64,000 nucleotides of DNA from JAHECQ01 sp963775125 (GTDB lineage: Bacteria; Actinomycetota; Acidimicrobiia; Acidimicrobiales; SZUA-35). The DNA is taken from positions 930,001 to 994,000 of the forward strand of contig CAVZHQ010000006.1 in NCBI GenBank assembly GCA_963775125.1, in the 5' to 3' direction. Shown here one piece after another: positions 1 through 9,541 of the stretch; positions within the stretch are counted from its first letter, which is position 1, and every line of letters begins with the position of its first letter. The position numbers and the translations under genes are program-made. Under the pieces are notes generated by a model. It searched no databases and was not told the origin of the DNA. It saw only the letters and a program-made list of their open reading frames with translations.

Positions 1-15
1 TCGATCGCCTGACCC

Positions 16-1178
16 GTGCGTCGTCACCTGCTCGTCACCAACGACTTCCCGCCCAAGGTCGGGGGCATTCAGAACTACCTGTGGGAACTGTGGCGGCGGC
101 TCGATCCCTCGACCACCAGCGTGTACTGCACGCCGCACGAAGGGTCCGCTGCCTTCGATCGTGACCAGACGTTTGCCGTGCGTCGCTCGCGGGAACCGTG
201 GCTCCTGCCCTATCCGTGGTTGGTGCGCCGCGTCCGTCGACTCGCCGCCGACACCGAGTCCGATCTGGTCCTCCTCGATCCGGCGTTGCCGTTGGGCCTC
301 ATCGGGCCCGTTCTCGGCATCCCCTACGGCGTCGTGGTCCACGGCGCCGAGGTCACCATTCCCGCCCGCCTTCCGGTACTTCGCTCGATCATGGCCCGGG
401 TGCTACGTGGCGCCTCGCTCGTGGTGGCGGCCGGCGACTACGCCCTGACCGAGGCCCAACGATGCATCGACGTGCCGCTCCCGGGCATCGTGGTCCCGCC
501 GGGTGTCGACCTGGACCGATTCGTGCCTCCGTCGGCCGAGCATCGGTCCGCCGCCCGCAGCGCCCTCGGCCTCCGTCCCTCCGATCTCGCCGTCGGCGTG
601 GTCACCCGGCTCGTGCCCCGCAAAGGGGTGCACACGTTGGTCGAGGCCGCCGCCGAGCTGGGGCGCGCTGCCCCGACCTCATCGTGTTGATCGGCGGCGC
701 CGGCCGACAGGCCGAGCGTCTGCAGACGCTCATCGAGCGTTCTGGGGCGCGTGCTCGGATGCTCGGTCGCCTCGACGATGTCGACGTGGTGCGTTTGTAC
801 CAGGCCATCGACGTGATGGCGATGCCCTGCCAGCGACGTTGGTGGGGGCTCGAACAGGAAGGCTTCGGGATCGTGTTCCTCGAGGCCGCTGCGTGCGGAG
901 TTCCCCAGGTGGCCGGTCGGTCGGGCGGCGCAGCCGAGGCGGTGGAGCACGGGGTCACCGGCCTCATCGTCGATGAACCCGCGAACGTCAACGCGGTCGC
1001 CGCGGCGCTCGCCGAACTGCTCGAAGACCCCGAGCGTCGGCGTCGCATGGGCGACGCAGCTCGCCGGCGGGTCGAGGCCTCGTTCGGGTACGACCATCTC
1101 GCCGGTACTCTGCAAGCCGCCATCGATGCCGCGCAACTGAACCAACCATTCGAACCGAACGGAGCGGTGATCCCGTGA
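16..1178 (+). CDS. GT4-family glycosyltransferase (frameshifted)
   Basis: Retaining glycosyltransferase of the GT4 (GT-B) fold, probably adding a sugar to a lipid or polysaccharide acceptor at the cytoplasmic membrane. The N-terminal half begins with a typical GT4 strand and glycine-rich loop (TNDFPPKVGGIQNY). The C-terminal half has the donor-binding signature EQEGFGIVFLEAAACGVP with the E-x7-E spacing. The two halves lie in different frames; the shift is near 660-690, beside GGGG and CCCC runs, so I read it as one gene of about 387 residues. GTG start at 16, just after an in-frame TGA at 10-12. The donor and acceptor cannot be named; resemblance to mannosyltransferases such as PimB is general only. 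It overlaps the next gene by GTGA. Confidence 0.75.
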
Positions 1179-1624
1179 CCACCACGACCGGCCGTCAACC
1201 GATCCTCACGCCCGGTCGCCTACTCGTCGCAGCCAAGGTCGGGGTCGTGCTCCACCTCGTGGCCACGTCGACCAGCCTTGCGGCGTCCGACACGGCCGTC
1301 AACATCGGCGTCGGCCTCAACCTCGTCCTGTTCCTGGGCGGCATTCTGGTCTTCGTCGCTGCGTTCCTCATCGCGGCCTCCCGCAGCCGGGACGAAGGGG
1401 TCTGGTTCGGCGGAGCATTCCTGCTGAACGGTGGCGTGGTCGATCGGCGTGCGCGCATCACGCTCCTCACCTGTCTCGGCCTCCAGATCGTGATCGGCGT
1501 GGTCGGGGCATCGCTGAAGCCCTTCACGCCTGCCGCGTTCTCGGTCCTGACCCCCCTCCTCGGCTTCGCGCTCATGGCCCTCTACGGAAGCCGGTACGGC
1601 CGCTTTCCGTCGAGGGCCGCGTGA
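1175..1624 (+). CDS. Hypothetical four-helix membrane protein
   Basis: A 149-residue protein with about four hydrophobic segments (roughly residues 14-36, 43-67, 96-115 and 121-138), so an integral membrane protein. I recognise no family. The GTG start overlaps the stop of the glycosyltransferase upstream, implying co-transcription. A short charged loop (SRSRDEG) follows the second helix. There are no heme-ligand histidine pairs or transporter motifs from which to infer a function. Confidence 0.7.
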   Translation: MTTTTGRQPILTPGRLLVAAKVGVVLHLVATSTSLAASDTAVNIGVGLNLVLFLGGILVFVAAFLIAASRSRDEGVWFGGAFLLNGGVVDRRARITLLTCLGLQIVIGVVGASLKPFTPAAFSVLTPLLGFALMALYGSRYGRFPSRAA

Positions 1625-1640
1625 GGGTAGGGTCGTAGCG

Positions 1641-2102
1641 ATGCAACCGATGCCGATCACCGAGCACACCTTGGTCTCCGAGCTGGTCCAGGCTCCGCCG
1701 GAGACCTGCTTTGCCGTGGCCACCGATCTCGCGTCCTACCCCGCCTGGGTGCCGGCCATCACCTCGGTCGAGGTCCTTCGTGCCGACGAGCTCGGCCGTC
1801 CGATCGAAGCTGCGTTCCAGGCCGAGGCCATGGGCCGTCGATCGTCGTACGTGCTGGCTTACGACTATGAGGACGCACCCCATTCCTTCCGCTGGCAGCA
1901 GATCCGGGGCGATCTCACTCGGCGCCTCGACGGCGCCTACACCTTCGAGACCTCCGATGCCGACAGCGGCGCCACCAACGTGGTGTACGAACTCGACATC
2001 GAGCTGGCCGTGCCGCTTCCCGGATTCGTGAAACGTCGGGCCGAGACGAAGATCCTTTCGGCCGCACTCAATCAGTTCCGGGCACGCGCCGAATCGGTCT
2101 GA
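1641..2102 (+). CDS. SRPBCC/START-like cyclase-dehydrase family protein
   Basis: A 153-residue protein of the polyketide cyclase/dehydrase (SRPBCC) superfamily. It has the usual opening in which a short beta strand leads to PPETCFAVATDLASYPAWVP, followed by alternating strands and a C-terminal amphipathic helix (ETKILSAALNQFRARAES). These domains bind hydrophobic ligands in a helix-grip cavity. In actinobacteria single-domain copies are common and mostly uncharacterised, so the ligand is unknown. It lies 16 bp after the membrane protein, probably in the same transcription unit. Confidence 0.75.
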   Translation: MQPMPITEHTLVSELVQAPPETCFAVATDLASYPAWVPAITSVEVLRADELGRPIEAAFQAEAMGRRSSYVLAYDYEDAPHSFRWQQIRGDLTRRLDGAYTFETSDADSGATNVVYELDIELAVPLPGFVKRRAETKILSAALNQFRARAESV

Positions 2103-2179
2103 AACCCGCCGGATCATCCGGTCTGAAGTCGGAGAAAATTGTTCTTGAGTACCGTCGACTTCGCGTCGATGACCGGGAC

Positions 2180-3841
2180 ATGCGAATCCTACGACTCGAC
2201 CTTGGTGATGGCATCGGCACGGTGGACCTCCATCCCTTCATCTCGGTGCTCCACGACCTGGACGCCCTGCAGGCCAACACCTTGGTGTCGGCCGTGCGTA
2301 GTCTCGTCAGCGGCACGGGTGGCCGGGTCCGAGGCCTGATCGAGAACGACGGACATCTGGTCGAGCTCGGCGAGTTGACGGGCCAGTCGATCGGGCCGCT
2401 CACCACCGAGGACGTCGTGGTCGAGGTCGACCGCCTTGCCTCGGCCCAGATCCGACCTGAAGTGGCGCTGGCCGAGCTGGACCAACTGCGTCGACGGGCC
2501 GAGATCGATGCGGTCCTCGTCGAGGAGATCCGTGCCGATCTCGAGCCGTCGATCGCTGCTCGGGTCTTCCAGCTGCAGCAGCAGCTCCAGGACGCGAGTG
2601 CGGGCCGCTCGAGTGTGATGCAGGCCAAGATGGCTCGCGTTTCGGAGTCGATCGCTGCGGTGGAGCGGGAGCCGGTGAGCTTTACCGAGGTGCCCGAACC
2701 CATTCGAGACCTCATCAGCGGTTGGGATGCGTACTGCCAGTCCCGGGCCGACGCATCCGAACATCTCGAAACGCTGGGCAAGCGGGTGCAGAACGCGGAG
2801 TCCGCCTTGGCCCAGGCGATCCAACACCTTGCCGAGGCCCAGCAGAAAGCCAAGCCAATCCTGCTGTCTCCTGCCGAGGATGCGCGCCTGGAAGAACTGG
2901 TGAACCCCTCCGACAAGAAGCGGCGATCCAAGGGACTCACCGAGGTCGAGCAGGCCGAGGTCCAGGGTTTGCTGCAGAAAGTGGGGATGCCGTCCTACAC
3001 CGCGTACGCCCTGCATCGCCTCAGCCCTGCGCCCCCCGTCGATCAGCTGGTGCAGCTCGATCGGGCCACCGAACGCCTGGCCGCGGCGCATCACGAGGCC
3101 GGAGAGGCCCGGGCTGCGCTCGAGACCGACAGCACCGCAGCATCCCTCGAGCTCCAGTTCGACGATGTGAAGGCCGAAGCCCGCCGTCACCTGGGCCCGA
3201 TGCTGCCGAGCGACCTCGGCGCGGCCCTGTCCGAGCTGGTGATCCAGGTCGAGAACCCGACCTGGCTCGACAACCTTCGGACCCTTTATGAGCGCATGCT
3301 CCAGGAAGGCATCGACGTTCCCGAGGACATCGAGCCCGAGCAACTCACCGAGTACGCAAAACAGTGGATGATCGGGGTCAACGCCGAACTCGCCGCCCAG
3401 GAGGTGATCGATCCGACGGTCGTGGCCGCGGAGTTGGCGGTCGCCGAACGCGGTTTCGCCCGGCACGCTCGCGCCATGGCCCGGATCGATCAGCTCGAAG
3501 CCCAGGCGGTCGCCTCCGCGGCCCGGGTCGCAGAACTGGAAGCCGGCGCTGCGATCGGGCAGGGTGGCGGAGCGACTCGTCCGATCGTCGAGACGCTGAC
3601 CGACCTCGGGAACCGGCTGCGCGGCCAGAACTCCCGCTCGATGTCGATCGTCCTCACTGGGCAGTTCGAGGCGGTTCCCGACGCCGAGATCGACTTCCTC
3701 ATGGGTCAACTCGAAGGCCTGGCCCAACAGCACCAGCTGATTCTTGCGACGAACCGGCCCGAGATCACGGCGTGGGCCGCAGGAGTCGGGCTGCGTCGAG
3801 CGCTTCGGAGCACACCGAGTCGAGTCACCGAGGGTCAGTAG
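2180..3841 (+). CDS. SMC/RecN-like coiled-coil protein lacking Walker A
   Basis: A 553-residue, strongly charged, coiled-coil-rich protein. It opens with MRILRLDLGDGIGTVDLHPF, which resembles the first strand of SMC/RecN-type ATPase heads, but the following segment has no GxxGxGKS/T P-loop. Residues about 120-350 hold long Glu/Ala/Leu heptad-like helices interrupted by a PSDKKRRSKGLTEVE loop. The C-terminus (MSIVLTGQFEAVPDAEID, then LILATNRPEI) looks like the end of an ABC head, with a weak Walker-B-like strand. I therefore infer a degenerate SMC-family protein that does not hydrolyse ATP by the usual site; the function is unknown. ATG start; single gene, followed by a ROK kinase. Confidence 0.65.
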   Translation: MRILRLDLGDGIGTVDLHPFISVLHDLDALQANTLVSAVRSLVSGTGGRVRGLIENDGHLVELGELTGQSIGPLTTEDVVVEVDRLASAQIRPEVALAELDQLRRRAEIDAVLVEEIRADLEPSIAARVFQLQQQLQDASAGRSSVMQAKMARVSESIAAVEREPVSFTEVPEPIRDLISGWDAYCQSRADASEHLETLGKRVQNAESALAQAIQHLAEAQQKAKPILLSPAEDARLEELVNPSDKKRRSKGLTEVEQAEVQGLLQKVGMPSYTAYALHRLSPAPPVDQLVQLDRATERLAAAHHEAGEARAALETDSTAASLELQFDDVKAEARRHLGPMLPSDLGAALSELVIQVENPTWLDNLRTLYERMLQEGIDVPEDIEPEQLTEYAKQWMIGVNAELAAQEVIDPTVVAAELAVAERGFARHARAMARIDQLEAQAVASAARVAELEAGAAIGQGGGATRPIVETLTDLGNRLRGQNSRSMSIVLTGQFEAVPDAEIDFLMGQLEGLAQQHQLILATNRPEITAWAAGVGLRRALRSTPSRVTEGQ

Positions 3842-3903
3842 GCGCGACGCACCGTCCTGACGAGACAGCCCGGACACGCCGCGACCCCATTAGGGTCACC
3901 CTG

Positions 3904-4903
3904 ATGGAGCAAGCGACGGTCGGCATCGACATCGGCGGCACGAAGATCCTGGGCGTCCTGTTCGACTCCGAGAGCCAGACGGTCGTCGCTCGTCGCCAGC
4001 AACCCACACCGCGAAACGACGCCACCGGGCTCGGTGCCGCAGTGGCCGAAGTGATCGCAGAACTCGCGGGTTCCACCGCGCTCGAACGGCATCGGTCTGG
4101 GGATCCCCGGTCTGGTCAATCGGCACGGCATCCTGCGGTACGGGCCAAACCTGCCAGGCGTCGTCGATTTCGACCTGCCGTCAGCGCTGCGTCAGCGGTT
4201 CGCTGTGCCGATCGTCGCCGACAACGACGCCGCACACGCGGCACTGGCCGAGCACCGTCTGGGAGCTGCTCGAGGCACCAGTGAAGCGATCATCGTCACC
4301 CAAGGCACTGGTATCGGTGGGGGTCTGATTCTTGGTGGGCAGGTCTACCGCGGGGCCAACGGATTCGCGGGCGAGCCGGGCCACATGTTGGTGGACGCCG
4401 ACGGCATGGTTTGCGCGTGCGGCAAACGGGGATGCTGGGAGACGGTGTCGTCGGGGACCGGTCTTGCGAACCTCGCCCGGCTGGCCGCGGCCCGAGGCAA
4501 GGCACAACGCATCGTGACCTTGGCCGGCGGAGACGCCGCGTCGATCCGAGGCGAGCACGTGAGCGCGGCGTACGAGGAGGGCGACGCTGACGCCGCTCGG
4601 ATCATCGACGAGCTCGGCACCTGGGTCGCTCGCGGTCTTGGCTCCCTGGTCACGTTGCTGGATCCCGAGATCATCGTGCTGGGGGGAGGATTGTCGGCCA
4701 TCAACGACCACTTCTTGGACGAGGTCCGGGCGAAACTCATGGACTCGGTCCTGGGGAGGGGATATCGACCGGTCGTTCCTGTGGTCGCCGCGCTGCTGGG
4801 CGCCGAAGCCGGCGCGATCGGCGGAGCCCTCGCTGCAGCCGAAGCTCCTGCGGCCGACGTCCGACCTGAAGAGATCCGGGTCGAGGAGAACCGGACTGGG
4901 TAG
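3904..4903 (+). CDS. ROK-family sugar kinase, probable glucokinase (frameshifted)
   Basis: ROK-family kinase, most likely glucokinase, phosphorylating glucose or a related sugar with ATP in the cytoplasm. Visible motifs are the N-terminal phosphate loop GIDIGGTK, the sugar-binding DNDAAHAALAEH, the second phosphate loop GTGIGGG, and the ROK zinc site CACGKRGCWE. The reading frame breaks near 4080-4084 (around GCTCGAACGGC). Reading across it restores an uninterrupted family sequence with IGLGIPGLVN, so one inserted base is the likely cause. ATG at 3904. A second ROK gene at 20236 differs in lacking the zinc motif. Confidence 0.85.
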
Positions 4904-4912
4904 ATTACGCAG

Positions 4913-6095
4913 ATGGACTTCAGGCGTATCAACCATCTTCCCCCGTACGTGCTCGGTGTCATCAACGAGCTGAAGATGGACGCACGCCGAGCAGGGGTCG
5001 ATGTGATCGACTTCGGTTTCGGTAACCCCGACCTCGCGTCGCCCGAGGTGGCCGTCGAGAAGGTCATCGAGGCGGTGGCCAACACGAAGAATCATCGCTA
5101 TTCGTCCAGCAAGGGGCTGCCCAAGCTCCGTGAGGCCGTTGCCAATCACTATCAACGCCGTTTCGGGGTGCACCTCGACCCCGGGACCGAGGTCCTCAAC
5201 GTCATCGGGGCCAAGGAAGGGTTCACCCATCTGATGTGGGTGTTGCTCCAGCCGGGCGATGCCTGCCTCGTGCCGGCGCCGTCCTATCCCATCCACATCT
5301 GGGGACCGATCTTCGCCGGCGCCGCCATCCGTGAGGTTCCGCTGGCCGAAGGCGAGGAGTTCATCGCGAACCTCGAGCGGGCCTACGAGTACAGCTGGCC
5401 CAAGCCCCGGACGCTGGTCATCTCCTTTCCGCACAACCCGACCACGGTGTGCGTCGATCTGCCGTTCTTCGAGCGAGTGGTCGAATTCGCCAAGGCCCGG
5501 AGCATGATCGTGGTGCACGACAACGCCTATGCCGACATCGGCTTCGACGGCTACGAGCCGCCCTCGATCCTTCAGGTCGACGGGGCGAAGGATTGCTGCG
5601 TCGAGCTCTACTCGATGACGAAGTCGTTCTCGATGGCCGGCTGGCGGGTCGCCTTCCTCGTGGGCAACCCCGAGGTCGTCGCTGCGCTGACCAAACTGAA
5701 GAGCTACCTCGATTACGGAACCTTCCAGCCGATCCAGATCGCGGCCACGGTCACGCTGAACGAGGCCGGCGAGTACCCCAAGCTGGTTCGTGACATCTAC
5801 CAGAAGCGTCGCGACGTGTTGGTCGATGGCCTCCAGCGCATCGGCTGGGATGTGGCGAAGCCGAAGGGAACCATGTTCCTCTGGGCGCCGATTCCCGAGC
5901 CCTACCGTCACTCGGCTCGCTCGAGTTCGCGTCACGGCTGGTGCGGGAGGCCGGTGTCGCCACGTCGCCCGGTGAAGGCTTCGGGCCGGGGGGCGAGGGG
6001 TTCGTCCGCTTTGCGCTCATCGAGAACGAGCAACGCACCAGCAGGCCATGCGCAGCCTTCGGCGCACGCTCACCGAGTTGAAGCCGACTCCCTGA
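4913..6095 (+). CDS. alaC: AlaC-type alanine-synthesising aminotransferase (frameshifted)
   Basis: PLP-dependent fold-type I aminotransferase closely resembling E. coli AlaC, which makes alanine from pyruvate and glutamate. The shared landmarks are LPPYVLGVINELKMDARR near the N-terminus, FGFGNPD, PSYPIHIWGP, the cofactor aspartate in HDNAYAD, and the Schiff-base lysine in SMTKSFSMAGWR. Two frameshifts near the C-terminus (about 5910 and 6034) break the frame. Reading across them restores EFASRLVREAGVATSPGEGF and a C-terminus TLTELKPTP with the stop at 6093-6095. A diaminopimelate-pathway aminotransferase role is the alternative. It starts 10 bp after the sugar kinase and is convergent with glpK. 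Confidence 0.8.
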
Positions 6096-6134
6096 GCCAT
6101 TCCGACGCGCGAAAGCCTTCCGTCCGGCAGCGGC

Positions 6135-7644
6135 TCAGAGCGCCCAGCCTCGGCTGGTGTCGACTGCTTTCAGCCACCGTGCGTACAGGTGATCGCTGGT
6201 CGCTCGTGCCGAGCGTGGGCGTGAACGTCGCGTCGACTACCCAGGCCTCGCGGACCTCCTCGAGCGATGACCAGAATCCTTCGGCCAATCCGGCGAGGTA
6301 CGCGGCGCCGAGGGCTGTCGTCTCCTGCAGGCGGGGCGGGTCACGGCAACCCCGAGCTGGTCGGCCTGGAGCTGGAGCAGGAGGTCCATGACGCGACGCG
6401 CCGCCGTCGACCCGCAGCTCGGTCGAGATCCAGGCCCGCAGCCTTCGACATGAGATCGACCACGCCGCGAACCTGATAGGCCATCGACTCGACGACTGCC
6501 CGGGCCAGCTCGGCCCGTCCGGTGCCGCGGGTGATGCCGACGATGGTCCCTCGGGCGTAGGGATCCCACCAGGGGCTGCCCAGTCCGGCGAACGCGGGCA
6601 CCAGGTAGACGTCGCCCGTCGTCTCGACGCTGGCGGCGAGCGGACCGATCTCGGAGGCGTCGCTGATGATCCCCAAACCGTCGCGCAGCCACTGAATGGC
6701 AGCACCGGTCACGAAGATGGACCCTTCGTAGGCGTAGGTCGCAGGCTCGTCGGGCCCCAACGTCCAGGCGACGGTGGTCAACAGGCCCTCGACCGGCTCG
6801 GGTCGAACGGGCCCGACGTTCATGAGGAGAAAGCTGCCGGTGCCGTACGTGTTCTTGGTCATCCCCGGCGTCGAAGCAGGCCTGACCGAAAAGGGCGGCT
6901 TGCTGGTCGCCGGCGACTCCGGAGATCGGCACGCCGGCACCGAGGGCGGTCGTGTCGGCGGTCCGACCGAATCGACCGCTGCTGGGAGCAATCGTGGGGG
7001 AGTGACGACATCGGGACGCCGAAGAGCTCGCAGAGTTCGGTGTCCCAGGACAGCGTGTCGAGGTCCATGAGCAGGGTGCGGCTTGCGTTGGAGGGCTCGG
7101 TTGCGAACACCGACCCGCCCGTGAGCTTCCACATGAGCCACGTGTCGATCGTGCCGAAGGCCAGATCGTCGTCGGCGACGATGCCACCCTCGGTCAGGAG
7201 CCAGTGCATCTTGGTGCCCGAGAAGTACGGGTCGAGACCGAGCCCGGTGCGGGCCCGGACGACCGGCAGGTGTCCTTCGGCGATCAACCGATCGCAGAAC
7301 GCCGCACTGCGCCGGTCCTGCCAGACGATTGCCCGATGCCGCGGCCGTCCGGTCCGTCGATCCCAGGCGACCACCGTCTCGCGCTGGTTCGTGATGCCGA
7401 TGGCGACCACGGGAACATCGAGGCTCGGAGCCAACTCGGCGAGCACCTCGCAGACCCGATCCCAGATCTCCTCGGCGTCGTGCTCCACCCAGCCAGGCTC
7501 GGGGTAGTGCTGGGTCACCTCGCGGTAGGCCCAGCCGACCACATCGCTTTCGTGGTTGATGGCGAGGGCCCGCACCCCGGTGGTGCCCGCATCCAGCGCG
7601 ATGACGACTCCGGGCGATGGTCGAACGACAGCAGATTGGTTCAT
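6135..7644 (-). CDS. glpK: Glycerol kinase (multiple frameshifts)
   Basis: FGGY-family glycerol kinase, phosphorylating glycerol to glycerol 3-phosphate. The N-terminus has ALDAGTTGVRALA, the family signature TNQRETVVAWDRRTGRP, and KMHWLL, all typical of GlpK. Downstream pieces GTGSFLLMN, GLGSPWWDPYARGT, ELRVDGGA and LQETTALGAAYLAGLA lie in different frames. At least six shifts are needed (about 7000, 6866, 6430, 6395, 6340 and 6183). Reading across all of them gives a full-length family member ending KAVDTSRGWAL at 6135. Either a local run of sequencing errors or a true pseudogene; the intact motif content favours errors. Divergent from pfkA with 123 bp between them. Confidence 0.75.
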
Positions 7645-7767
7645 GCTGGTTGGCGCCTGCTCGGTTGTTTCATGACGGTCCTCTCGCCCTCGAGTCGGGC
7701 CCTGGGTCATTGCACGGTGTTCTCGACTCTACGCTGGTCGTTCCGATCTGACCGGAGGAAGGTCCGC

Positions 7768-8815
7768 ATGTCGAACAGCAAACCGATGCGAGTCGGAATA
7801 CTCACCGGGGGTGGGGACTGTCCCGGGCTCAACGCGGTCATTCGGGCGGTCGTGCGCAAGGGCGAGAAGGTCTACGGCGACGAGCTCCTCGGGTTCCACG
7901 ATGGTTGGCGAGGGGTGATGGACGGCGAATACACCAGCCTCGACATCCAAGCCCTCCGCGGCACCCTCCCGCTCGGCGGAACGATTCTCGGGACCAGCCG
8001 CATCCAGCCGTACGCAACGCCGGACGGGCTCGAGAAGATTCGCACGACGATGGCCGACCTGGCCGTCGACGCCATCATCGCCATCGGCGGCGAGGGCACC
8101 TTGTCGTGCACCCGGCAGCTCTTCCGCGACGGCTTCCCCGTCGTCGGGGTGCCCAAGACCATCGACAACGACATCGCCGCCACCGAGCGGACCTTCGGAT
8201 TCGACACCGCGGTGGCCATCGCCACCGAAGCCATCGGCCGGCTGCACACCACGGCCGAGAGCCACAACCGGGTCATGGTGGTCGAGGTGATGGGCCGCCA
8301 CGTCGGGCACATCGCCGTGTGGGCCGGGATCGCAGGAGGGGCCACCATCACGCTGATTCCCGAAGAGCCCTTCGACATCGACGAGGTGTGCGAAGCGTTG
8401 CGTCGCCGCCACGAGGGCGGCAAGTACGCATCGATCGTCGTGGTCGCGGAAGGGGCGAAGCCTCTTGCCGGGACGTTCACGGTGCCCGAGGACGAGTTCG
8501 ACGAGTTCGGTCACATCCGGCTCGGTGGGCATCGCCAACCGGGTTGCCATCGAGATCGAGAAGCGGACCGGTTTCGAGACCCGGGTCACGATCCTCGGGC
8601 ACGTGCAGCGTGGCGGGACCCCGACTGCGTTCGATCGGGTACTCAGCTCGCGCTTCGGCATTGCCGCCATCGAGGCGGTGCACGACGGCGCGTTCGGTCA
8701 GATGGTTGCGCTGCAGTCGAACGAAATCGTCCGCGTGTCACTCGAGGAGGCCACGGCAGAACTCAAGCCGGTGAGTGCCGAACTCTGGGCGACGGCCAAG
8801 GAATTCTTTCCGTAG
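7768..8815 (+). CDS. pfkA: 6-phosphofructokinase, group III, probably ATP-dependent (frameshifted)
   Basis: Phosphofructokinase A family, glycolysis. The N-terminus has GILTGGGDCPGLNAVIR, then IAIGGEGTL and the fructose-6-phosphate site PKTIDND. PKTIDND instead of PGTIDND places it in group III. The glycine in GGEGT, where pyrophosphate enzymes carry aspartate, suggests ATP as donor; this is an inference from family knowledge. The frame breaks near 8520; the C-terminal part with VTILGHVQRGGTPTAFDR is in the next frame, and reading across gives a complete protein of about 349 residues. A strong Shine-Dalgarno sequence (GGAGGAAGG) supports the ATG at 7768. Confidence 0.85.
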
Positions 8816-8842
8816 TTCCCCTTGCCGGCCGAAGCGGCGCGG

Positions 8843-9514
8843 TCAACCCGCCGTCGTCGTGGGAGCGTCGGTCGTCGGCCCTTCCGGCGTCGGTCCGGTG
8901 GCGGTTGGTGTGGTGGTGGTCGAGGGAGTCGGAATCGGCGATTGACAGTTGTCGTAGTGACTTGCGTTGGCCGGCCCGCTGATCGGTCGGGCATCGAGGT
9001 CGGTGAGCGAGATGATGCCCTGAGAGTCCTCGATGTAGACGCCGTCGACCCTGATGAACTGGACCGCGGTGCAGACCAGTTCGGCCGCCGCGAGACGTCG
9101 GTCGGGATTGTTGCGGAAGCCCGCTTCGTCGGCCACCGTGATGTAGGCGACCTGATCGGCGTCATCGATACGCGAAACCCGCGGATTGAGATTGCTGGGC
9201 AGCAGGGCAAGCACGATCGAAGGGGCGAAGGCCCGTTGCTCCTCTTCCTTCGGTCCATCGACGACGGCCTTGAGGGCGTCGTTGATCGGAGGTGATTCGG
9301 CCACCGGCCGCTTCACTCGAATCAACTGGGCATTGTCGTTGTGGAAGTAGATGCTGAGCAGGATGACATCCGACTCGGGTTGCGGCTCGGCGGTTGCCGT
9401 TGTCGGAGGAAGTTCATCGAGGAGGTCCTCGGGGAACTGTTCGATCTGGGCGGATTGGTCGGTGGGGATGCCGCATGCCGCGGCCGACAGCATCAGGGCA
9501 ACGACGAACAGCAT
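8843..9514 (-). CDS. GerMN-domain lipoprotein, short LpqB-like
   Basis: A 223-residue secreted protein with an N-terminal hydrophobic segment ending in a cysteine (LMLSAAACG), a probable though imperfect lipobox. It then has a GerMN-type domain (VVDGPKEEEQRAFAPS through QFIRVDGVYIEDSQG) and a Thr/Pro-rich tail. It follows mtrB by 27 bp, the place held by lpqB in the MtrA-MtrB-LpqB operon of other actinobacteria. LpqB proteins I know are near 580 residues; this one keeps the GerMN part and lacks the long C-terminal region. Probable role: accessory to the MtrB sensor at the outer membrane face. An in-frame stop just upstream fixes the ATG at 9514. Confidence 0.7.
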   Translation of the reverse strand: MLFVVALMLSAAACGIPTDQSAQIEQFPEDLLDELPPTTATAEPQPESDVILLSIYFHNDNAQLIRVKRPVAESPPINDALKAVVDGPKEEEQRAFAPSIVLALLPSNLNPRVSRIDDADQVAYITVADEAGFRNNPDRRLAAAELVCTAVQFIRVDGVYIEDSQGIISLTDLDARPISGPANASHYDNCQSPIPTPSTTTTPTATGPTPEGPTTDAPTTTAG

Positions 9515-9541
9515 GCGAGCGGACCAGGCTGGTGCAACGGT

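Noticed and set aside
4181..5935. Long antisense frame opposite the ROK and alaC genes
   Set aside because: A GC-rich shadow frame with no family motifs; the plus-strand genes have clear catalytic motifs.
6135..7644. glpK as a true pseudogene
   Set aside because: All family motifs survive in order across six shifts, and similar shifts occur in essential genes nearby, so sequencing error is the simpler reading.
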